DNA of 64,000 nucleotides from Nitrospirota bacterium (lineage in GTDB: Bacteria; Nitrospirota; Thermodesulfovibrionia; Thermodesulfovibrionales; UBA6898), in the NCBI GenBank assembly GCA_016217675.1, contig JACRHC010000083.1:34848-98847 (forward strand), written 5' to 3'. Positions 26,008-36,628 of this stretch are shown here, piece by piece. Under the pieces are notes generated by a model. It did no database searches. It had not been told where the DNA came from and saw only the letters and a list, made by a program, of their open reading frames with translations. Position 1 is the first letter of the stretch, and each line of letters starts with the position of its first letter. A program made the translations under genes and the position numbers.

Positions 26008-27281
26008 CCAACAACAGTCCCCTGCAGGTCATAGTCAAATGCCTGATCGATCCTGACCTGGACAAACTCATGCCTGTCAAAATCTGATCCTTTTATAAAC
26101 ACAACCCCGTCTATTTCAGGCGCCTGGGAATAGATCCGTGCAATCCCGACCCCGTCATCGATCTCATCAACAAGAGATCTGAAGGTCCTTCCGACAAGTC
26201 TCTTGTTCCTTTCAAGAGAAATGGCTGACTGCACCTCCATGATCCTGTCACGCCGCTTCGCCCGAATATGCTTCGGCACCTGACCTTTCAGACTATATGC
26301 AGCGCTTCCCTCTTCCCGCGAATAGGTGAAGACGCCAAGTCTGTCCAATTCCATGCGCCGGACAAAATCGAGCATGGCCTCAAAATCCTTTTCAGTCTCC
26401 TGAGGGAAGCCGGTGATCAGGGTGCTCCTCAACGCCACATCCGGAACTGTCGCCCTGATCTTCTTTATCAGCTTTTCGTAATAATTACTGCCGCCTCCGC
26501 GCTTCATCAGCCCAAGGATCTTTTCTTCTGTGTGTTGAAGCGGTATATCAAGATATTTGCATACCTTTTCTTCTGCTGCTATCGTTTCAAGAAGTTCATC
26601 GGTAATTGCGGTCGGATAGAGATAGAGAAGGCGTATCCAGAAATCTCCGTCAATTGCAGCAAGATCTCTAACAAGCCGCGAAAGGTCATATTGAGCAAGG
26701 TCTTTGCCATAGGATGTAATATCCTGTGCAACAACAATAAGTTCACGCCGCCCTGCCCTGACAAGGGCTTCCGCCTCTTTCAGGATCTCCTCTGGCGTCC
26801 TGCTCCTGAAACTGCCGCGGATATCAGGGATTACGCAGTAAGAACAGCCCCTGTCGCAGCCCTCCGCTATCTTGAGATACGCATATGCGGTATCAGCAAG
26901 CCGAATCTCGGTTTCTTCGGAATCAGATGCCGATAACACGCCGGCACAGTATTCAACGATCTTATCATCATCGCCAACGCCACAGAGCAGATCGATCTCA
27001 GGGATCTCCTCTTTCAGTTCAGCACCAAACCGTTTGGCAAGGCATCCGAAGACGACAAGTTTCTTCTTCCCGGACTCTTTAGCGGCTGTCAGATTAAGGA
27101 TCTCTTCTATCGACTCCTTTTTGGCCGCATCGATGAATCCGCAGGTGTTGATCAGCAGAAGGTCTGCCTCCTCACGATCGTCAGTGTATGACAAACCCTT
27201 TGTCGCAAGCTTCTTCAGAAGGTTTTCTGAATCGACCAGATTCTTCGGGCAGCCGAGACTAACCAGGGATACCTTAGACAC
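26004..27281 (-). CDS. rimO: Ribosomal protein S12 methylthiotransferase
   Basis: Radical SAM enzyme that adds a methylthio group to an aspartate of ribosomal protein S12. 425 residues: an N-terminal cluster domain with Cys11 (SLGCPKN), Cys47 (NTCGFI) and Cys80; a radical SAM domain with Cys142, Cys146 and Cys149 (EGCDRGCSYC); and a C-terminal TRAM domain. The MiaB relative is distinguished by the SLGCPKNLVDSE start and the acidic TRAM end. It is flanked by the DUF2062 and M50 genes, overlapping each slightly. Confidence 0.95.
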   Translation of the reverse strand: MSKVSLVSLGCPKNLVDSENLLKKLATKGLSYTDDREEADLLLINTCGFIDAAKKESIEEILNLTAAKESGKKKLVVFGCLAKRFGAELKEEIPEIDLLCGVGDDDKIVEYCAGVLSASDSEETEIRLADTAYAYLKIAEGCDRGCSYCVIPDIRGSFRSRTPEEILKEAEALVRAGRRELIVVAQDITSYGKDLAQYDLSRLVRDLAAIDGDFWIRLLYLYPTAITDELLETIAAEEKVCKYLDIPLQHTEEKILGLMKRGGGSNYYEKLIKKIRATVPDVALRSTLITGFPQETEKDFEAMLDFVRRMELDRLGVFTYSREEGSAAYSLKGQVPKHIRAKRRDRIMEVQSAISLERNKRLVGRTFRSLVDEIDDGVGIARIYSQAPEIDGVVFIKGSDFDRHEFVQVRIDQAFDYDLQGTVVG

Positions 27282-27786
27282 GGTTTCTCCTCACTGTTCT
27301 GTAAATGATGAAATAACTGAGCAGCGCAGATACTGACCCAAGGACCGTTGTGCCCAAAAGAAACGGCATAAGGAGAGGCCCCATGGTATGAAGAAGTTCT
27401 TTTATGGACAGATGCGCCCAGTCAATGTCAGGAATAATATGATGCATGCCGAGGAGCCTGGCGCCAATCCATATACCAAGGGAATAGATCGGGACTATGG
27501 TCCAGGGATTGGTCACATAGATGCCGACAATGCTCACGAACTTATTAAGCCTGAAGACGAATGCCACCAGAAGACCGAGCACAGTATGCAGACCAATAAG
27601 CGGAGACATGCCGATAAACACGCCGACAGAGAATGCCAGCGCTATCCGGTGAGGCGATTCCTTAATGCTGAGGATCTGCCTGAACTTATCCCTGAGGTGA
27701 GAAATGCTGGTACCCCCGTGCAGAGACTTTAATTTTTTTCCCCTTTTCGTCAACAACCGAGATTCCAGTGCGCGTGATCTCACCAA
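27274..27786 (-). CDS. DUF2062 membrane protein (start uncertain)
   Basis: Up to 170 residues. The family core is RIALAFSVGVFIGMSPLIGLHTVLG and VTNPWTIVPIYSLG, with about three TM helices; function unknown. The given start would overlap thiL by 101 bases. No ATG with a good ribosome site is seen near the thiL stop, so the true start is probably one of the TTG codons about 12 residues in, or a rare codon just before SISHLRDKF. The stop overlaps the rimO start. Confidence 0.75.
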   Translation of the reverse strand: MVRSRALESRLLTKRGKKLKSLHGGTSISHLRDKFRQILSIKESPHRIALAFSVGVFIGMSPLIGLHTVLGLLVAFVFRLNKFVSIVGIYVTNPWTIVPIYSLGIWIGARLLGMHHIIPDIDWAHLSIKELLHTMGPLLMPFLLGTTVLGSVSALLSYFIIYRTVRRNRV

Positions 27787-28672
27787 TACAAAAGGCCTTA
27801 ACCTCTGCTATTGCAGGTGCTGTAAAGAGGAGTTCATAATCTTCGCCTCCGTTTACTGCCAGCTCAAGAGCAGAAATCCCCATACATGCAGCGGTCTTTT
27901 TCATCTCGTGCGAAACAGGTATGTCCGGAGCATGAATCCGTGCACCGACGCCGCTCTCCTTGCAGAGCCGTGAAAGATCGATCAACAGGCCATCGCTGAT
28001 ATCGATCATTGCCGTAGCAGTACCCGCAATTCTTTCCGGATTTCTGGCAAGCGGCATCAGGTGTCTCCTGAGCAGGGGAGCGGCAATATCCCATGCCACA
28101 GGCAATCCCTTTCTTCCGCGTTTCGTAAAATCGATCGTCCTTCGCATCTCCTTAAGCATTGCCAGCCCGCATGCAGAATCGCCGAGCGGACCGGTCACAT
28201 AGATCCTGTCGCCAATCCTGGCTCCTTTTCGTTTCAGGATTTTTCCCCCGGTTCCGACTGCAGTAAGAGAAAGCATGATCCTGTCAGCAGAGGATATATC
28301 TCCTCCAATGAGGCTAACGCCGTAGGTCTTCAGCGCTTCTTCAATGCCGTCGAAGAAAAGGTCAAAAAATTCCCTGGTGCTGTTTCTGTGCGCTGAAAAG
28401 TTCAGAAGGACATATTGAGGCCTGCCGCCCATAGCATAGATATCGCTGATATTTACCGAAACCAGCTTAAAACCTAACTGAAAGGGGGTTGTCCAGGACA
28501 GGTCGAAATGAACTCCTTCCACCATCATATCTGTGGTGAGAAGAATATTCGTTCCGCCTCTGATCACGGCAGCATCGTCACCAATGCCTGTAGCAACACC
28601 CCGGGATCTCTTGCCAAAGCGCTTGCGGAGAATCTCGACAAGAGAAAGCTCGCCAGCCTGAGAAAGCTTCAT
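27686..28672 (-). CDS. thiL: Thiamine-monophosphate kinase
   Basis: ATP-dependent phosphorylation of thiamine monophosphate to the active pyrophosphate cofactor. 328 residues of the PurM/AIR-synthase-like fold. Motifs: VATGIGDDAAVI, TTDMMVEGVHFD, and GGDISSADRIMLSLTAVG. The gene begins 13 bases after lon's stop. No other thiamine gene is in the window. Confidence 0.94.
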   Translation of the reverse strand: MKLSQAGELSLVEILRKRFGKRSRGVATGIGDDAAVIRGGTNILLTTDMMVEGVHFDLSWTTPFQLGFKLVSVNISDIYAMGGRPQYVLLNFSAHRNSTREFFDLFFDGIEEALKTYGVSLIGGDISSADRIMLSLTAVGTGGKILKRKGARIGDRIYVTGPLGDSACGLAMLKEMRRTIDFTKRGRKGLPVAWDIAAPLLRRHLMPLARNPERIAGTATAMIDISDGLLIDLSRLCKESGVGARIHAPDIPVSHEMKKTAACMGISALELAVNGGEDYELLFTAPAIAEVKAFCIGEITRTGISVVDEKGKKIKVSARGYQHFSPQG

Positions 28673-28685
28673 AATGGCAGAGAGA

Positions 28686-31046
28686 TCAGGATTTCTTCTT
28701 GGCCTTAAGCGCCGCTTTTAATACCTGATCCATGGTCTCGGCAAAGATGAACTCCATGTCCTTTTTGATATACTTTGGTATATCCTCAAGGTCCTTCTTG
28801 TTCCGCTTCGGCAGAATGATCTTCATGATACCCATGCGCTTTGCTGCCAGAGTCTTCTCCTTCAAACCGCCGATCGGCAGCACCCGGCCCCTGAGCGTCA
28901 CCTCGCCGGTCATCGCAATGTTCTTGTTCACGGGCTTGCCGTTAAAGACCGATGCTATGGCAGTGGCTATCGTAATTCCGGCTGACGGACCGTCCTTTGG
29001 TATTGCGCCTGCAGGCACGTGGATATGGACATCGGTCTTTGAAAAGATGTCTTCCTTGATGCCGAGCGTTTTCGCGGTTGACCTGACATAGCTGAGCGCT
29101 GCCTGGGCAGATTCCTTCATCACATCACCTAACTGTCCCGTGAGGGTAAGATTACCCCTGCCCTTCATGGTTGTGGCTTCGATATAGATGATGTCGCCGC
29201 CGGCCTCAGTCCAGGCGAGACCTGTGGATACGCCGACCTCATCCTTGGCCATCTCCTCTTCAGCCTGATATTTCTGCACACCAAGGAACCCCTGAAGGGT
29301 TTTGGCCGTTATAACAAACTTCTTCTCCTTGCCTTCAGCGATCCTCTTGGCAACCTTCCTGCAGAGATTAGCTATCTCACGCTCAAGATTACGGACACCT
29401 GCTTCACGGGTATACTGAGAGATGAGCAGGTTCAGCGCCTGGTCAGTGATCGAGAGTATCGTATTGGTGAGTCCGTGCTCCTCAAGCTGCTTTGGCAGCA
29501 GATACTTTTTTGCGATACCAAGCTTCTCTTCCGTGGTATAACCTGAAAGATAAATGATCTCCATCCTGTCCCTGAGCGGGCCAGGGATGGTGTCGGCAAG
29601 ATTGCCTGTTGTGATGAACATGACATTGCTCAAATCAAAGGGCACTGAAAGATAATGATCAGCAAAGGCAAAGTTCTGCTCTGGGTCAAGCACCTCCAGC
29701 AGCGCTGATGAGGGATCTCCGCGGTAATCCATACCTATCTTGTCGATCTCATCGAGCATAAAGACCGGGTTATTTGTGCCCGCAGTCTTGATTCCCTGGA
29801 TAATTCTGCCCGGCAGAGCACCTACATAGGTGCGCCTGTGGCCGCGAATCTCTGCCTCGTCCCGAACGCCGCCAAGAGACATGCGAACAAACTCTCTGCC
29901 CAATGAACGGGCAATAGACCGGCCCAATGATGTCTTGCCAACGCCAGGAGGTCCGATGAAGCAGATGATCGGCCCTTTCATTTTCTCCTTAAGCTTGCGC
30001 ACACTGAGATATTCGAGGATCCTCTCTTTCACCTTTTCGAGGTCATAGTGATCATCATTGAGCACCTTCTTTGCCGCCTTGATGTCAAGGTTGTCCTTGG
30101 TGCTCTTTGCCCAGGGAAGCTCCACGAGCCAGTCCAGATAGGTCCTGATCGTTGCAGCCTCTGCGCTGTCAGGATGCATCTTCTCCAGCCGTTTAAGCTG
30201 CTTCTCGGATTCCTTCAGAACTTTTTCAGGCATCTTCGCTTCTTCCATTTTCTGCCTGAATTCCCTGATCTCCTCAGCCCGCTCATCAATATCGCCAAGT
30301 TCCTTCTGTATCGCCTTAAGCTGCTCCCTCAAAAAGTATTCCCGCTGCGTCTTGTCGATCTCTCCCCTCGCCTCTGACTGTATCTTTTGCTGCACAATCA
30401 GAAGTTCTATCTCATGGCCGAGGATATCGCTGACGCGCTTCAGTTTCTTCACCGGATCTGTAAGTTCCAGTATTTCCTGCGCCTGCTCTGTTTTCAGGCC
30501 AAGATTGGATGCCACAAGGTCCGCGAGCCTGCCCGGTTCATCAAGGTTCTCGATTACGACCATAATGTCAGGGAGTATGGTCTTGCCATAAGAAACTGCC
30601 TTGTCTAACTGCTCCTTGACGGTCCTGATCTGGGCCTCTTCCTCGATGGTGACCATTGCCGGCTTTACATCCTCTATCTTGGCGATCTCAGCTTCCAGGT
30701 ATGGCGTCGCGCGCAGGAACTTCTTCACCCTGGCCTTTGACAGGCCCTGCACCAGGATCTTGACTCTTCCGTCGGGCAGCTTGAGCATCCTCATGATCAT
30801 GCCGACCGTGCCGGCCTCATACAGGTCAGCAGCATTCGGATTTTCAATGCTCATGTCTCTCTGCGTAAGCAGAAGGATCATCCTGTTTTCAGCAAGGGCC
30901 TGTTCGATTGCCTTGATGGACATTTCTCTGCCGACGAAAAGTGGAATAATCATGTAGGGGAAAACTACAATATCCCTGACCGGCAGGACCGGAATAATTT
31001 CAGGGATCTCGGTCTCTTTATCAATATCTTTTTCTTTCTCCGCCAT
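28686..31046 (-). CDS. lon: ATP-dependent Lon protease
   Basis: 786 residues in the usual LonA order: N-terminal substrate domain ([21 protein letters not shown]), coiled coil (about 230-310), AAA+ module with Walker [10 protein letters not shown] from residue 364, and a serine-lysine protease domain. Catalytic Ser688 (PKDGPSAG) and Lys731 (GGLKEK) keep the family's 43-residue spacing. It removes damaged and regulatory proteins in the cytoplasm. galU lies 25 bases upstream and thiL 13 bases downstream on the same strand. No heat-shock (CIRCE-type) element is visible. Confidence 0.97.
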   Translation of the reverse strand: MAEKEKDIDKETEIPEIIPVLPVRDIVVFPYMIIPLFVGREMSIKAIEQALAENRMILLLTQRDMSIENPNAADLYEAGTVGMIMRMLKLPDGRVKILVQGLSKARVKKFLRATPYLEAEIAKIEDVKPAMVTIEEEAQIRTVKEQLDKAVSYGKTILPDIMVVIENLDEPGRLADLVASNLGLKTEQAQEILELTDPVKKLKRVSDILGHEIELLIVQQKIQSEARGEIDKTQREYFLREQLKAIQKELGDIDERAEEIREFRQKMEEAKMPEKVLKESEKQLKRLEKMHPDSAEAATIRTYLDWLVELPWAKSTKDNLDIKAAKKVLNDDHYDLEKVKERILEYLSVRKLKEKMKGPIICFIGPPGVGKTSLGRSIARSLGREFVRMSLGGVRDEAEIRGHRRTYVGALPGRIIQGIKTAGTNNPVFMLDEIDKIGMDYRGDPSSALLEVLDPEQNFAFADHYLSVPFDLSNVMFITTGNLADTIPGPLRDRMEIIYLSGYTTEEKLGIAKKYLLPKQLEEHGLTNTILSITDQALNLLISQYTREAGVRNLEREIANLCRKVAKRIAEGKEKKFVITAKTLQGFLGVQKYQAEEEMAKDEVGVSTGLAWTEAGGDIIYIEATTMKGRGNLTLTGQLGDVMKESAQAALSYVRSTAKTLGIKEDIFSKTDVHIHVPAGAIPKDGPSAGITIATAIASVFNGKPVNKNIAMTGEVTLRGRVLPIGGLKEKTLAAKRMGIMKIILPKRNKKDLEDIPKYIKKDMEFIFAETMDQVLKAALKAKKKS

Positions 31047-31071
31047 TGCTTCTCCTTATCTGTTCAGTAAA

Positions 31072-31950
31072 TTAATGTTTCAGTTTCCTGGCAACTTCAA
31101 GCAGATATTTCCCAAAGTCCTTTGCAAGTTCCTTATTCTTGAGCGCAAAGTCTACGGTCGCCTTGAGGTAGCCAAGTTTGTCGCCCGCATCATACCGCTG
31201 TCCCTCAAAAAGATACCCATATATAGGCCGCTTCTGCAGGAGCTGATTGATCGCATCCGTTAATTGAATTTCTCCGCCTTTTCCGGGCTTGGCTTTAGCG
31301 AGGATGTCAAATATGTCAGGAGTCAGAATATATCGTCCGATAATAGCCATATTGGATGGGGCATTTTCAGGATCAGGCTTTTCAACAAGGCTGTTGATCC
31401 TGAAGACATTGTCCCGCTCCTTCACGCCGCTGATAATGCCATAGCGATTGACCTCATGGGTCGGCACCCTTTCGAGGGCAAGGATCGGGCTCTTCAGCTT
31501 CCGGTATAATTTTATCATGTCAAGCAGCAGCGTCTCTTTAGAAGGGATAATGTCATCGCTCAGGATAACGGCAAAGGGTTCGTCCTTTACAAAGGGTTTC
31601 GCACAAAGTATTGCATGACCGAGGCCGAGCGCATACCCCTGCCTGATATAGGCAATGTTTATTTCGCTAAGTCTGTTGATCTCTTCAAGAAGCTTTTCCT
31701 TGCCGCTCTTCTTCAGCTTATCTTCAAGCTCAAAGGCATAGTCAAAATGGTCTTCGATATTTCTCTTATGCTTGCCGGTAATAATAATAAACTCGGAGAT
31801 ATCGCATGCTATCGCCTCTTCAATGCCATACTGGATCATCGGCTTGTCCACAATGGGCAGCATCTCCTTGGGAGAAGCCTTGGTAGCAGGAAGAAACCGT
31901 GTCCCGAGACCGGCAGCAGGAAAAATAGCCTTTTTTACATCGTCAGACAT
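31072..31950 (-). CDS. galU: UTP--glucose-1-phosphate uridylyltransferase
   Basis: Makes UDP-glucose for lipopolysaccharide and other glycans. 292 residues. The nucleotide-binding signature is AAGLGTRFLPATKASPKEML, followed by VDKPMIQYGIEEA and, later, VEKPDPENAPSNMAIIGRY. GAGG lies upstream of the ATG. It is the first gene of a six-gene minus-strand run (galU-lon-thiL-DUF2062-rimO-M50). Confidence 0.95.
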   Translation of the reverse strand: MSDDVKKAIFPAAGLGTRFLPATKASPKEMLPIVDKPMIQYGIEEAIACDISEFIIITGKHKRNIEDHFDYAFELEDKLKKSGKEKLLEEINRLSEINIAYIRQGYALGLGHAILCAKPFVKDEPFAVILSDDIIPSKETLLLDMIKLYRKLKSPILALERVPTHEVNRYGIISGVKERDNVFRINSLVEKPDPENAPSNMAIIGRYILTPDIFDILAKAKPGKGGEIQLTDAINQLLQKRPIYGYLFEGQRYDAGDKLGYLKATVDFALKNKELAKDFGKYLLEVARKLKH

Positions 31951-31977
31951 ATAAATACCTCACAAACAAATTTCTTC

Positions 31978-31986
31978 ATTATACCA
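31978..31986 (-). promoter_or_regulatory. Extended -10 promoter of the galU-lon run
   Basis: TGGTATAAT on the minus strand is a perfect -10 box with the extended TGn motif. The -35 region is poor, as is usual for extended -10 promoters. Transcription would begin about 20 bases before the galU start. The remainder of the 31951-32179 gap shows no clear element, although it must contain the helicase promoter. Confidence 0.5.
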
Positions 31987-32179
31987 TAGATGAACAGGGG
32001 GATTTGGCTGCTGTTATAAATCGGATTTGACTAATAACTAATGCTTCCGAAAGGGGTAAAGGCATTGGCTCATCGAATATAAACAGGATATCTGAATCGA
32101 AGCCCTCAACGGGGCATTTAAGAGCAGAGTCTCACTCCCTGACGTTTCGTCCGGCTATTGAACTCTGGTAATATATTGG

Positions 32180-35100
32180 ATGTCCGATTCAGACAGAGAA
32201 GAACTGTTAGGCCTTCTTCAGGCCTTCTCTCCGGGAGCTATCTACACTATCGCGCCAAAGCAATATGTGGTAAGGGGCTTTGACTATTACAGGCAGAACA
32301 AGTTGGTCGAATTTGCATGGACACCCGACCGGCCTGAGCTTATTGCTTCTGTAAAGGGGACCAGGACATACCATGTCGCAATCAGTGGTCAGGGCAAACG
32401 TCTTTCCTTCAGCTGCAACTGCCCTGCGTGGTCTTTTCATTCAAACTGCAAGCATGTTATATGCAGCATAATAACGATCACAAACCTGCTCGATCCCTCT
32501 GCCTTCAAGATCGTCAACCGCAATGAGTCCCGAAGGGAAGGGCTCCTGAGAGAACTCTTTGATGAGCCATCGCCCTCTAATATTTCTGTTACCCGGAACC
32601 ATAGCACTGAAAAGCCTGTCCCCGCAATCAGGGGATATTCCATCGACATCAATAAGGACCAACAGATAATCGATATTCATATCAGGTTCGATGGCAGGAG
32701 ATTAAGGCACTACCAAAGTAACTGTCCCCATGAACTAAGGCAGTTTGTACATCCCTCGCCCTCCTATCTGCTTATGAGCAGACGGCTCGATTTTGAGCAT
32801 TTCCTCGATCGCTATGGCAACAAGTATCCGTTTATGCTTGTAACTGAAAACGGAGAAACGCGGATACGATACGATGAGGTAGAGAATTACAGGACATGCA
32901 CCGGGCTCGACGCCTACCCGGGACAGGTGAAAGTCAGCAAGCTCTGCATCCATGAAGACAAAGAGATCGAAGCATCGGATATTTCCGGCGACTATGTCTT
33001 TGACCTGGAGGCCGGCACCTTCAGCCGGATCAATGACAGAAGCGGCTGGCAGCTCTGGAATGAGTGCAATGACATCTTTCATCCCTACAACTCCTACGCA
33101 GAAGGGCCGGAAAATGACGATGCGTTTTTCGCGCTTTCCGTTGAGCAATTCCGGGAGGCTCAGCTCATATTTCCTGCCTCTGAAGGAGATATACCTGCTG
33201 ACCTGATTCTGAGGGCCGAAGACAGGCCGGCTGCTGTTTCTAATTCTGATACTTCCTATCGCATGATGATCAACAGGCTGCCGGAGACAGACTTTTTCAC
33301 GATTAGGGCCGAATGTCTCGTTGAAGGCATGCCGACAGCCCCGGTCTTTAAACTCTTCAGGATGCTGACCCCAACAGGAAACGGACTTTCCCCTGCCTTG
33401 AGAGTTCAAAAAAGGAGAAAAGCCCTCTGCCAGGCCTTCTTTGATATGCTTGGCGAAGAGACAAAGTCAGGGGCTGAAGGCGTTATCAAGAAGATGCTTG
33501 CAAGCGGAGACTTCGGCCGGTACAGAATAAAAAAGGAAGCACGACAGGCACTGAAAACCTGTTTTGCCGTCTTTAACCATGAGGAGCGACAGCTCCTGCT
33601 TCAGGATAACAGATGGCTGTCTGTTGCTCTGAACAAAAAAAGAGAGCTCTCCCTGTACAGAATCCCTTATGAGGTATTCGGCTGGGAGATCTTCAAGGAT
33701 ACGCAGCAGCACGACCTCATGACTGTTCCGGCTGACGAGATGAGCAATAACCTTTCCCTCCTTTACGAACGATTGAATAAAGAAGGAATTGATCTTTACT
33801 ACGAACATAAGCCGGTCAAGACGACCTCATGGGACTTTGCCTTCGATGCCGTGCGGCCTTCAAACCTCGACTGGTTCGAGATCAGGCCTGAGATACGGTG
33901 CGACGGGAGGTTGATCGATGAAGAGACCTGGCAGAGAATACTTGCAGGCAGAGGCATGAGCGAACAGGAGGACTGTGTCCGGATCCTTGATGCCAGTTCA
34001 CAGAAGGTGCTGGCCATGATTTCTGATATCTGCAGACCGGACAAAAAAGATAAAAAAGAGCGCAGGGAAGTGGTGCAGGTGCCGCGCCTCCGGATATTGG
34101 ACTGGATCATGCTCAGAAATAGCGGCGTCAGGATCAAGCTGCCGCCTGAGGACGAGGAGATCATCAGCCGGCTCACCACCTTCGAAAATATCAAGGCCCG
34201 GCCACTGCCCACTCAGCTTAAGGCCAAACTGAGAAATTACCAGAAGGACGGGTATGCATGGCTTGCCTTCCTCTATGAAAACAGGTTCGGAGCCTGTCTG
34301 GCAGACGATATGGGGCTCGGAAAGACAGTTCAGGCTATAAGTCTGTTAGGAGGCCTGAAAGAAGGCCGTATCAAAAGCCCCGGAACAGATGCGCAATATC
34401 CGCACCTCGTTGTACTGCCGCCAAGCCTTCTCTTTAACTGGGAGCACGAGCTGACACGGTTCTACCCAGGGCTGAAAATTGTCTTTTATACCGGCAAGGA
34501 ACGGAACACCTCTTTTGAGGGCCATGATGTTGTGCTCACCACCTATGGCCTGATAAGGAGGGATATCGAAAAGCTCAGCGAGATCCGGTTTGATGTCATC
34601 ATCTTTGACGAGGCCCAGGCGATCAAGAACATCCATGCTGATGTCACAGGTGCGGTCAGGCAGTTAAAGGCCAATTTCAAACTTACCATGACCGGAACAC
34701 CGGTCGAAAACCATATAGGGGAATATTATTCGATCGTTGACCTCGCTCTTCCCGGACTGCTTGGTGAATATGAAGAGTTCAGGCCTTTGATCAGACAGGA
34801 CAGTTCCCCATCACTCAACAGGATTATAAAGCGGACACGGCCGTTTGTTCTCAGGAGGACCAAAGAGAAGATACTGAAGGAGCTGCCGCCCAAGACAGAG
34901 ACTGACCTATATCTCGATCTCACCGAAAAACAGAAGGCGCTCTATAAAAGGACCGTCGCAGAGATCAGACAGACCATAGATGAGGCATACAGGACCAAGA
35001 CCGGACAACAGGCCCAGATCATAGCACTGACTGCCATACTGAAGCTCAGGCAGCTCTGCATATCGCCGCAGCTCCTCTCCCCTGAAATAAAAGAGCCTTC

Positions 35101-35617
35101 CCCTAAGACCGTATTTCTTATTGAAAGCCTCAGGGAACTTCTCGAAGAGAATCACAGCGCGCTGGTCTTTTCACAATTTACGTCCTTTCTTGATCTCCTT
35201 GAACCTGATCTCCGTAAACACAATATAAATTTCCTGAGGCTCGACGGCTCCACCCAGGTAAAGAAAAGAAAAAAGCTTATAGAGTCATTCCAGGGTGGTG
35301 ATGGACCATCGGTCTTTCTCCTTAGCCTGAAGGCAGGAGGACAGGGACTGAATCTGACCAGGGCATCCTATGTCTTTCATCTCGACCCGTGGTGGAATCC
35401 TGCGGTGGAAAACCAGGCGTCTGACAGGGCACACCGCATCGGACAGAAGAAGAAGGTAACAATCACGCGTATCCTGATGCGCCATACCATTGAAGAAAAG
35501 ATGATGGCCCTCAAGAAAAAGAAGCTTGAACTCTATAAGGCGGTCATGGAAGAGTCAGGCACGGGAAAGAAAGGTTTCTCCATAACAAAAGATGACTTCA
35601 ATTATCTGCTCGGCTGA
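32180..35617 (+). CDS. SWIM zinc-finger SNF2-family helicase
   Basis: 1145 residues. The N-terminal SWIM finger has Cys79, Cys81, Cys90 and His92 (CNCPAWSFHSNCKH). A long middle part (about 110-680) has no motif I recognise. The SNF2 ATPase follows: LADDMGLGKTVQAI (about 707-720), DEAQAIKN (about 810), TGTPVENH, and the second RecA lobe with LVFSQFTSFLDLL, GSTQVKKRKKLIE, SLKAGGQGLNLT and DRAHRIGQ. Bacterial proteins of this type (HepA/RapA-like) remodel nucleic-acid-protein complexes, with roles mostly undefined. It stands alone. The start has only a weak ribosome site. Confidence 0.93.
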   Translation: MSDSDREELLGLLQAFSPGAIYTIAPKQYVVRGFDYYRQNKLVEFAWTPDRPELIASVKGTRTYHVAISGQGKRLSFSCNCPAWSFHSNCKHVICSIITITNLLDPSAFKIVNRNESRREGLLRELFDEPSPSNISVTRNHSTEKPVPAIRGYSIDINKDQQIIDIHIRFDGRRLRHYQSNCPHELRQFVHPSPSYLLMSRRLDFEHFLDRYGNKYPFMLVTENGETRIRYDEVENYRTCTGLDAYPGQVKVSKLCIHEDKEIEASDISGDYVFDLEAGTFSRINDRSGWQLWNECNDIFHPYNSYAEGPENDDAFFALSVEQFREAQLIFPASEGDIPADLILRAEDRPAAVSNSDTSYRMMINRLPETDFFTIRAECLVEGMPTAPVFKLFRMLTPTGNGLSPALRVQKRRKALCQAFFDMLGEETKSGAEGVIKKMLASGDFGRYRIKKEARQALKTCFAVFNHEERQLLLQDNRWLSVALNKKRELSLYRIPYEVFGWEIFKDTQQHDLMTVPADEMSNNLSLLYERLNKEGIDLYYEHKPVKTTSWDFAFDAVRPSNLDWFEIRPEIRCDGRLIDEETWQRILAGRGMSEQEDCVRILDASSQKVLAMISDICRPDKKDKKERREVVQVPRLRILDWIMLRNSGVRIKLPPEDEEIISRLTTFENIKARPLPTQLKAKLRNYQKDGYAWLAFLYENRFGACLADDMGLGKTVQAISLLGGLKEGRIKSPGTDAQYPHLVVLPPSLLFNWEHELTRFYPGLKIVFYTGKERNTSFEGHDVVLTTYGLIRRDIEKLSEIRFDVIIFDEAQAIKNIHADVTGAVRQLKANFKLTMTGTPVENHIGEYYSIVDLALPGLLGEYEEFRPLIRQDSSPSLNRIIKRTRPFVLRRTKEKILKELPPKTETDLYLDLTEKQKALYKRTVAEIRQTIDEAYRTKTGQQAQIIALTAILKLRQLCISPQLLSPEIKEPSPKTVFLIESLRELLEENHSALVFSQFTSFLDLLEPDLRKHNINFLRLDGSTQVKKRKKLIESFQGGDGPSVFLLSLKAGGQGLNLTRASYVFHLDPWWNPAVENQASDRAHRIGQKKKVTITRILMRHTIEEKMMALKKKKLELYKAVMEESGTGKKGFSITKDDFNYLLG

Positions 35618-35644
35618 TCTGTATTATCCGTACAAGAGGTCTGA

Positions 35645-36577
35645 ATGTTTATGTTAAGGCGTATATTTTTTGCATCCATCGCATTATTTCTTGCAGCATG
35701 TATGTATGGAATCTCTTTTGCCGAGAGACGCATTCTCAAGGACGATAATGTTACTGTTTCTTTTGACGATCCGCTTCAAAATGCTGCATCGGAAATCCTG
35801 CGGCTTTATCCCGGCACGCGCTCGGCGTTGACGAACGATCTGGGGTGGCGGACTGAGTTCCGCCCGCACGTGGTGTTGATTAAAGACAGCACGTCCTTCA
35901 AAAGAGCAGCCAACAGTGATCTTGTAATCGCCTATGCGGTTCCACAGAAAAATCTGATTGTTATCGATTACTCAAAGATGAATGTTCACCCATTTACTCT
36001 CGGAGCAACTCTTAAACATGAATTATGTCACCTCGAACTTCATCATCATATCGCCTCGAATAACCTTCCGAGATGGTTTGACGAAGGCATATGTCAATGG
36101 GTCACAGGCGGTTTGGCCGAAATAATGACTGCCGGAAACCGCGCTGTGCTGAGAGAAGCCGCACTCACTCACCGGCTTATCAGTCTTGAAGGATTAGCGG
36201 AAGGATTTCCAGGCGATGGAAGGGGCCTTCTCCTTGCCTATGAAGAAAGTAAAAGCATCGTCGAATATATAATAAAGGAGTTCGGTGTTTCAGGGGTGCA
36301 GGGAATTTTGGAATACATGAGCAAAGGTGCAGATCTGGAAACTGCATTCCACAATAACCTTTCGCTGTCTCCCTATGAGCTTGAAAAACGATGGAGATCG
36401 TCTCTCGAAGAAAAAACCTTCTGGATATCGTATATCGGTGATAATATTTATGAAATACTTTTTCTGTCTGCCGCACTGATGACGGTGTACGGTTTTCTCA
36501 TACTCCTAAAGAGAAAAAAAGAGTACAAGGATGAAGATGGGGGTGAGGATGAAGAGGAAGAAGAGGGAAAAATATAA
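35645..36577 (+). CDS. Gluzincin-type peptidase-like protein with C-terminal membrane anchor
   Basis: 310 residues. Signal sequence at about 5-26. The zinc motif is KHELCHLELH (His125, Glu126, His129), followed by WFDEGICQW with Glu147 as probable third ligand. This is the arrangement of peptidase-MA-like proteins. A TM helix (about 262-282) and a very acidic Asp/Glu tail follow, so the catalytic part should face the periplasm. AGAGG lies five bases upstream of the ATG. It precedes the DUF3187 and patatin genes on the same strand. Substrate unknown. Confidence 0.8.
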   Translation: MFMLRRIFFASIALFLAACMYGISFAERRILKDDNVTVSFDDPLQNAASEILRLYPGTRSALTNDLGWRTEFRPHVVLIKDSTSFKRAANSDLVIAYAVPQKNLIVIDYSKMNVHPFTLGATLKHELCHLELHHHIASNNLPRWFDEGICQWVTGGLAEIMTAGNRAVLREAALTHRLISLEGLAEGFPGDGRGLLLAYEESKSIVEYIIKEFGVSGVQGILEYMSKGADLETAFHNNLSLSPYELEKRWRSSLEEKTFWISYIGDNIYEILFLSAALMTVYGFLILLKRKKEYKDEDGGEDEEEEEGKI

Positions 36578-36628
36578 ACAGTCCTGGCGCCCATGCTCTG
36601 GACATACTGCCTGCGGAGGTTCAAAAGG

